The notes under the pieces: generated by a model | The model's database searches: none | What the model saw: the letters and a program-made list of their open reading frames with translations, nothing else | What the model was told of the DNA's origin: nothing | Origin: Phycisphaerae bacterium | Lineage (GTDB): Bacteria; Planctomycetota; Phycisphaerae; Sedimentisphaerales; SG8-4 | NCBI GenBank assembly: GCA_030613765.1 | Contig: JAUWLI010000026.1 | Location: 1 to 15,760, forward strand | Direction of reading: 5' to 3' | DNA length: 15,760 nt | Position numbers and translations under genes: made by a program | In this document: positions 12,601 to 15,760 of the stretch, piece after piece | Position numbering within the stretch: position 1 is the stretch's first letter | How the letters are laid out: each line of letters starts with the position of its first letter

Positions 12601-15173
12601 ACCGGGAATTCGATACATACTTCGAGGATGCCAGCATGCCATATACACCCACGGTGACTGCGACCGGTCCTTCTGATTATCCCATCAACGCTCTAACGTT
12701 CGAGACGACTGCATTCAGTGACCCGCAGGGCAGTGGCACTTTCGCCGCGATGAAATGGCGGATAGCTGAGGTTACCGACACTACATCCCCAGCTTACGAT
12801 CCAACAAAGCGGAGTAAATATGAAATTGAAACAGTCTGGGACAGTGGGGAGATAACAGACTTTAACAGTACCATCAAGATTCCCGCAAGTGTGGTCGAGG
12901 TCGGTCATGCATACCGCGTACGTGTGAGGATGAAGGACAATACAGGCCGGTGTAGCCACTGGTCCAACTATATCCAGTTTATAGCAGGCGCACCGACGTC
13001 TGCCCTCATCCTGAATGATTTGCGCATAACCGAATTGATGTATAATCCGATCCCGCCAGCCCCGGGTGACCCCAATAACAATGACGATTTTGAATTCATT
13101 GAATTGAAGAATATAGGACCGAACACCATCGATTTGACTTATGTTTCTTTTGTAGATGGCATTACATTTGATTTCAACGACAGCAGCATTACCAGCCTTG
13201 ACCCCTACGATTTTGTCCTTGTGGTCAGGAATAGGAGTGCTTTCGAGTCGCGATATGGTACGGGTTTATCTAATATAATTGCCGGCGAATACAAAGATAA
13301 CGTACAGAACAGTCTTGAAAACAACGGCGAAAATGTAAAGCTGGTAGATTTCTGGAATGGAACGATTGCAGAGTTTGAGTACAAAGACAGCTGGTATCCA
13401 ATCACCGATGGTGACGGTTTCTCGCTAACTATGATAGATACCACTGACAGCACGCTATATGGACCCGAAAAAGGACTGTTCGCGCACTGGAAGTTTGACG
13501 ATGCCTCCGGCGGCACCGCGATAGACAGCGCCGGTATTAACAACGGGAGCCTAAATGGAGATCCAACATGGGTAGCCGGTCGAATTAATGGGGCTTTAAG
13601 CTTTGACGGTGTCGGCGATTATGTTGCTGTTTCTCCCATTGTTCCTTTAATGGGGAATACTTTAACTGCGCAAGCATGGATACGCACGAGCGAGTTCGCA
13701 GGAATATGGAATCCTATACTGACTCAGAATGCAGGAGGTAATGGCTACTATTTCTATGTTGCCAGTGGTAGGCCTGCATTTTATGTTGTTGTAGGTGCTG
13801 CTTTTGTCGAAGCGATTTCACTCGAAATAATTAGTGCAGGCCAATGGTATCATGTTGCCGGAACCAATGATGGTTCCAACCTGAAGCTGTACATTAACGG
13901 CCAACTGAAAGACAGTGCTACTTCGACTGGTTTTTTAGGGGTTAATAGCAATGCTCATATTGGCTTCGAACCTGTTTCTCCGCTCTATTACACCGGCTTA
14001 ATTGACGATGTTCGCATCTACAATCGGGCTCTTAGCGAAAGTGAATTTAAGGATATAGTCAAGCCAATGGGACTCTGGAGTCGGAAAAGCTCCTGGCGTG
14101 CAAGCGTATACCGCAACGGCTCACCCGGATGGGACGATAGCGGTATTCTCCCCAATCCCGGTGCAATAGTAATCAACGAATTGATGGCGCATTCGAATGC
14201 CGGCCCGGACTGGATTGAGCTGTACAATACCACCGATGAATCTATTAACATCGGTGGCTGGTTCCTCAGTGACAACGACAAAAGTGAACCGAACTTGATG
14301 AAATACAGGATTGCTGATGGGACAACGATTGCTTCAAACAATTATTTGGTTTTCTATCAGGACACAGATTTCAACAATCCGGGTGATCCCGGCTGTCTCG
14401 TACCTTTTGGCTTAAGTGAGAATGGTGAGAAGGCGTGCCTGTCTTCGCACCTGGATCCGAATGGCATGTTGACCGGCTACCGCGAAGTGGAGGATTTTGG
14501 AGCTTCGCAGACCAACGTTTCGATTGGCCGTTACTACAAGAGCAGTACCGGTAATTTCAACTTTGTGGCGATGGACTATAATACCCCGGATGTGAATAAT
14601 GCTTATCCAAAGGTCGGGCCCGTTGTTATCAACGAGATTATGTACAATCCGCAATCCGGCAACCTGAATGACCCCAATGAGGAATATATCGAGCTGCACA
14701 ACATTACCGGAGCGATGGTGACATTATACCGCTATGACAAATCCACACCATGGAAGTTCACCGATGCTATTGATTATACCTTCTCATCCGGTCCGGTTGT
14801 TACGATACAGGCTTATGGTTATCTAATACTGGCCAAGGACCTGACAGCCTTTACAATAAGGTATGGCGGTATGCCGTCCGGCGTTCAGGTTCTCGGTGGT
14901 TATAACGGCTGGCTAAACGACGACGGAGAGAAATTGGAGATTAGTATGCCCGGTGATATTGATGAGTCTCTCACGCGTTATTATATCCGTATTGACAGGG
15001 TGAATTATAGTGACGGTTTACATCCTGAGGATTGTCCCGGCAACGTGGATTACTGGCCGAGAGAGGCGGATGGGCTTGGCAAATCTCTTTCGCGTAAGGT
15101 GTCGACTGATTATGGCAATGACGTAGCCAATTGGGAAGCGGCTACACCTTCGCCCGGCGTTGCTAATCCGTAG
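9678..15173 (+). CDS. Giant secreted multidomain protein: dockerin-like, LTD, CotH kinase, LamG
   Basis: The 1831-residue exported protein has a signal peptide (1-24, cut after SYA) and two dockerin-like EF-hand repeats (about 30-82; DLNDDQRVDLKDL and NLNGVDGVNMADL). LTD1 (about 87-230) is followed by a beta-galactosidase-type jelly-roll (about 240-403) and an Ig-like domain (about 430-545). A CotH-kinase-like domain (about 585-975) has RYRARGG (629-635), KNMWKFDF (643-650), WGLYMVIEQ with Glu742, and PWDVDLCW with Asp848 and Asp850 as probable Mg2+ ligands. Then come a fibronectin-III-like segment (990-1100), LTD2 (1108-1260), a LamG/concanavalin-like domain (about 1267-1460), LTD3 (about 1493-1630) and LTD4 (about 1647-1831). 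CotH of Bacillus phosphorylates spore-coat proteins; the secreted planctomycete relatives have no settled role, so function is unknown. An ATG at 9690 (MKIPFL) is an equally good start; the nearest Shine-Dalgarno-like run, GGAGAAGAG at 9658-9666, is far for either. Confidence 0.88.
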   Translation: MLRTMKIPFLSLVLIASLSCPSYAQLQLAGDLNDDQRVDLKDLRIFAWQWLDPVCLAPGCSANLNGVDGVNMADLALLAQNWHQGPKVVINEIHYDPDVKTELVEFVELHNSGTVDANISGWYFSEGISYQFPPSSILPAGGYLIVAQDPDAVQTKFGTSSSLIFGPFFGRLENDGEKLELRNAQGFSIDEVDYRRRFPWPIVGDPPGYSIELVNPALDNDLGGSWRPSEPEAIAPPKTILSAGGTWSYFKGLSEASSPMSAWRQFDFDDLSWSTGQLPIGYGEGFIVTNLNDMQGGYTSVFLRKKFDVNNPGSINYLWLDTIYDDGWNAWINGKFVKGDNVSDPNLPFDATAGPAREDLEWNEFTLPHPSGYLETENVLAIQLFNSSLGSSSDCFLDVRLVERPSSSSASPTPGQRNTTYSANIPPQMRQVKHRPMQPRSSDDVKITVKVTDPDGVKSVILSYQLVYPGSYIELTDPEYETNWTDYNLPMTDDGIGSDEEAGDDIYTVVIPDSLHTHRLLVRYRITATDNTDLSITGPYAHDPQPNFAYFVYDGVPGWSGAIDPDSTDPVKNQVVDYSPSVLTRIPVYHLISKKDSVEHSTWIDKYGGDLYKWKGTLVYDDEVYDHIRYRARGGVWRYSMGKNMWKFDFNRGHFFQAWDDYGKKYDTTWDKLNFSACIQQGNYLHRGEQGIIEAASFLPFNLMGVEAPKTHWVHYRIIDEAVESGPTQYDGDFWGLYMVIEQMDGRFLDEHYLPDGNLYKIEGHNGELNNQGPTAVTDKSDFDAFKSGYYYDPNPNEQWWRDNVNLESYYGYRAVVEGVHHGDIGYGKNWFFYLNPETNIWYMLPWDVDLCWANNMYGNGEDTFKNEGAIFSHSAIYLEYHNRLREFHDLLYNSEQMDKLLDDLAAIIDPVSGPTIVDADRAMWDYNPLMINTGYPHYVNLSKAGHGRFYQQAATKDFRGMVQIMKDYVKPGAYREFDTYFEDASMPYTPTVTATGPSDYPINALTFETTAFSDPQGSGTFAAMKWRIAEVTDTTSPAYDPTKRSKYEIETVWDSGEITDFNSTIKIPASVVEVGHAYRVRVRMKDNTGRCSHWSNYIQFIAGAPTSALILNDLRITELMYNPIPPAPGDPNNNDDFEFIELKNIGPNTIDLTYVSFVDGITFDFNDSSITSLDPYDFVLVVRNRSAFESRYGTGLSNIIAGEYKDNVQNSLENNGENVKLVDFWNGTIAEFEYKDSWYPITDGDGFSLTMIDTTDSTLYGPEKGLFAHWKFDDASGGTAIDSAGINNGSLNGDPTWVAGRINGALSFDGVGDYVAVSPIVPLMGNTLTAQAWIRTSEFAGIWNPILTQNAGGNGYYFYVASGRPAFYVVVGAAFVEAISLEIISAGQWYHVAGTNDGSNLKLYINGQLKDSATSTGFLGVNSNAHIGFEPVSPLYYTGLIDDVRIYNRALSESEFKDIVKPMGLWSRKSSWRASVYRNGSPGWDDSGILPNPGAIVINELMAHSNAGPDWIELYNTTDESINIGGWFLSDNDKSEPNLMKYRIADGTTIASNNYLVFYQDTDFNNPGDPGCLVPFGLSENGEKACLSSHLDPNGMLTGYREVEDFGASQTNVSIGRYYKSSTGNFNFVAMDYNTPDVNNAYPKVGPVVINEIMYNPQSGNLNDPNEEYIELHNITGAMVTLYRYDKSTPWKFTDAIDYTFSSGPVVTIQAYGYLILAKDLTAFTIRYGGMPSGVQVLGGYNGWLNDDGEKLEISMPGDIDESLTRYYIRIDRVNYSDGLHPEDCPGNVDYWPREADGLGKSLSRKVSTDYGNDVANWEAATPSPGVANP

Positions 15174-15233
15174 AATCTTAGCAAAAAGAGTAGATATACT
15201 CATTTAAGAACAGCCTTAGCGTTTTTATTGGCC

Positions 15234-15241
15234 AAGGAAGG
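15234..15241 (+). promoter_or_regulatory. Ribosome binding site in front of a non-ATG start
   Basis: AAGGAAGG lies four bases before an ATA codon at 15246 and seven if the AAGGA core is used. No ATG or GTG start exists in this frame nearby, so the site points to initiation at the ATA. Confidence 0.5.
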
Positions 15242-15245
15242 TAAG

Positions 15246-15760
15246 ATAGCAAAAACACCAATCGAAATAATATATCAGGACAACGATATTGTCGTTGTCA
15301 ATAAGCCGAGCGGGATATCGGTTACCAAGGACCGCAGCGGTGCCCCAAAACTTGCCGATATACTCGGTGAGCAGTTAGGTCAGCACATATACAGCGAGCT
15401 GCGGCTGGTGCATCGGCTGGACAAAGCCACCTCAGGCGTTATGATTTTTGCCAAGAACATTGAGGCGCAGACCCGCTTCACAGGTTATTTTAGGAGTAGA
15501 CTTGTCAAAAAGACATACCTGGCTCTCGTAACCGGGGTAGTGCCGGGTAAGCAAGACAGAATCGATGCGCCTTTAGTTCAGAGTCGTAAGAAGGCGAGTC
15601 TTATGTGCATCGGCCGCAAGAAAGGCAAAGAGGCTGTAACTATTTGGAAACTGCTTGCTGATTTCGGTGCTGTTTCGCTATTGGCTGTTATGCCTATAAC
15701 CGGGCGAACACACCAGATTCGTGTTCATCTGCCTTACATCGGATTACCATTATCGATTGA
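15246..15760 (+). CDS. RluA-family pseudouridine synthase, 3'-truncated by the window
   Basis: The visible 171 residues are the catalytic domain of an RluA-type enzyme that isomerises uridine to pseudouridine in rRNA or tRNA. DNDIVVVNKPSG (12-23) is the family's first motif. HRLDKATSG (56-64) carries the catalytic Asp59, and PITGRTHQIRVHL near the end is the second conserved motif. The domain starts almost at the N-terminus, so there is no S4 RNA-binding domain, unlike RluC or RluD; that fits shorter members of the family. Target uridine is unknown. The frame has no ATG: homologues normally begin just before the -PIEI-Y-D-ND motif, which is where ATA (15246) sits behind AAGGAAGG. A TTG at 15228 is the only conventional alternative and lacks a ribosome binding site. 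The gene begins 72 bases after the giant protein with no terminator seen. Confidence 0.88.
   Translation, partial: MAKTPIEIIYQDNDIVVVNKPSGISVTKDRSGAPKLADILGEQLGQHIYSELRLVHRLDKATSGVMIFAKNIEAQTRFTGYFRSRLVKKTYLALVTGVVPGKQDRIDAPLVQSRKKASLMCIGRKKGKEAVTIWKLLADFGAVSLLAVMPITGRTHQIRVHLPYIGLPLSI

Overview
The window looks like Planctomycetota chromosome, most likely class Phycisphaerae (Sedimentisphaerales-like). The basis is the style of the secreted proteins: short dockerin-like EF-hand repeats, several lamin-tail domains around a CotH-kinase domain, and parallel beta-helix proteins with a choice-of-anchor-type C-terminus. The spacer between genes is also packed with short degenerate repeats of a kind I associate from memory with that group. 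The assignment is inference. All recognisable genes are on the + strand.

Region 1 (2-4255) is a compact sugar/polyol operon. It holds the 3' part of a class I xylose-isomerase-like enzyme, a PfkB-family sugar kinase, a DUF4432 (mutarotase-fold) protein and a mannitol-1-phosphate-5-dehydrogenase-like polyol dehydrogenase, with gaps of 30, 28 and 2 bases. Together they can be read as aldose handling (mutarotase), aldose-ketose isomerisation, ketose phosphorylation, and interconversion of ketose phosphate and polyol phosphate. The substrate is unknown. The isomerase has a His where classical xylose isomerases have an Asp metal ligand.

Region 2 (4256-5861) has a plausible promoter, a foldable 5' leader with a possible 8-codon ORF, and a secreted beta-helix protein. 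That protein's reading frame is cut by a TAA stop and then continues in the same frame into a dockerin-like tail.

Region 3 (5862-7088) is about 1.2 kb with no credible gene. It holds a mosaic of short direct, tandem and inverted repeats, a near-consensus sigma-70-type promoter pointing into the repeats, and at its right end an excellent promoter for the next gene.

Region 4 (7089-9423) encodes an SppA-type membrane signal peptide peptidase and a protein made of four CBS domains.

Region 5 (9424-15760) has a strong promoter, a structured leader of about 170 nt, and a giant (1831 aa) secreted multidomain protein: signal peptide, dockerin-like pair, LTD domains, jelly-roll, CotH kinase, LamG. 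It ends with the 5' part of an RluA-family pseudouridine synthase that has no conventional start codon; an AUA sits exactly where the start is expected, behind a good Shine-Dalgarno.

No tRNA, rRNA, CRISPR array, transposase or phage gene was seen. The best candidates for something undescribed are the repeat mosaic with its own promoter, the stop-interrupted dockerin tail, the two structured leaders, and the isomerase subfamily within the polyol operon.
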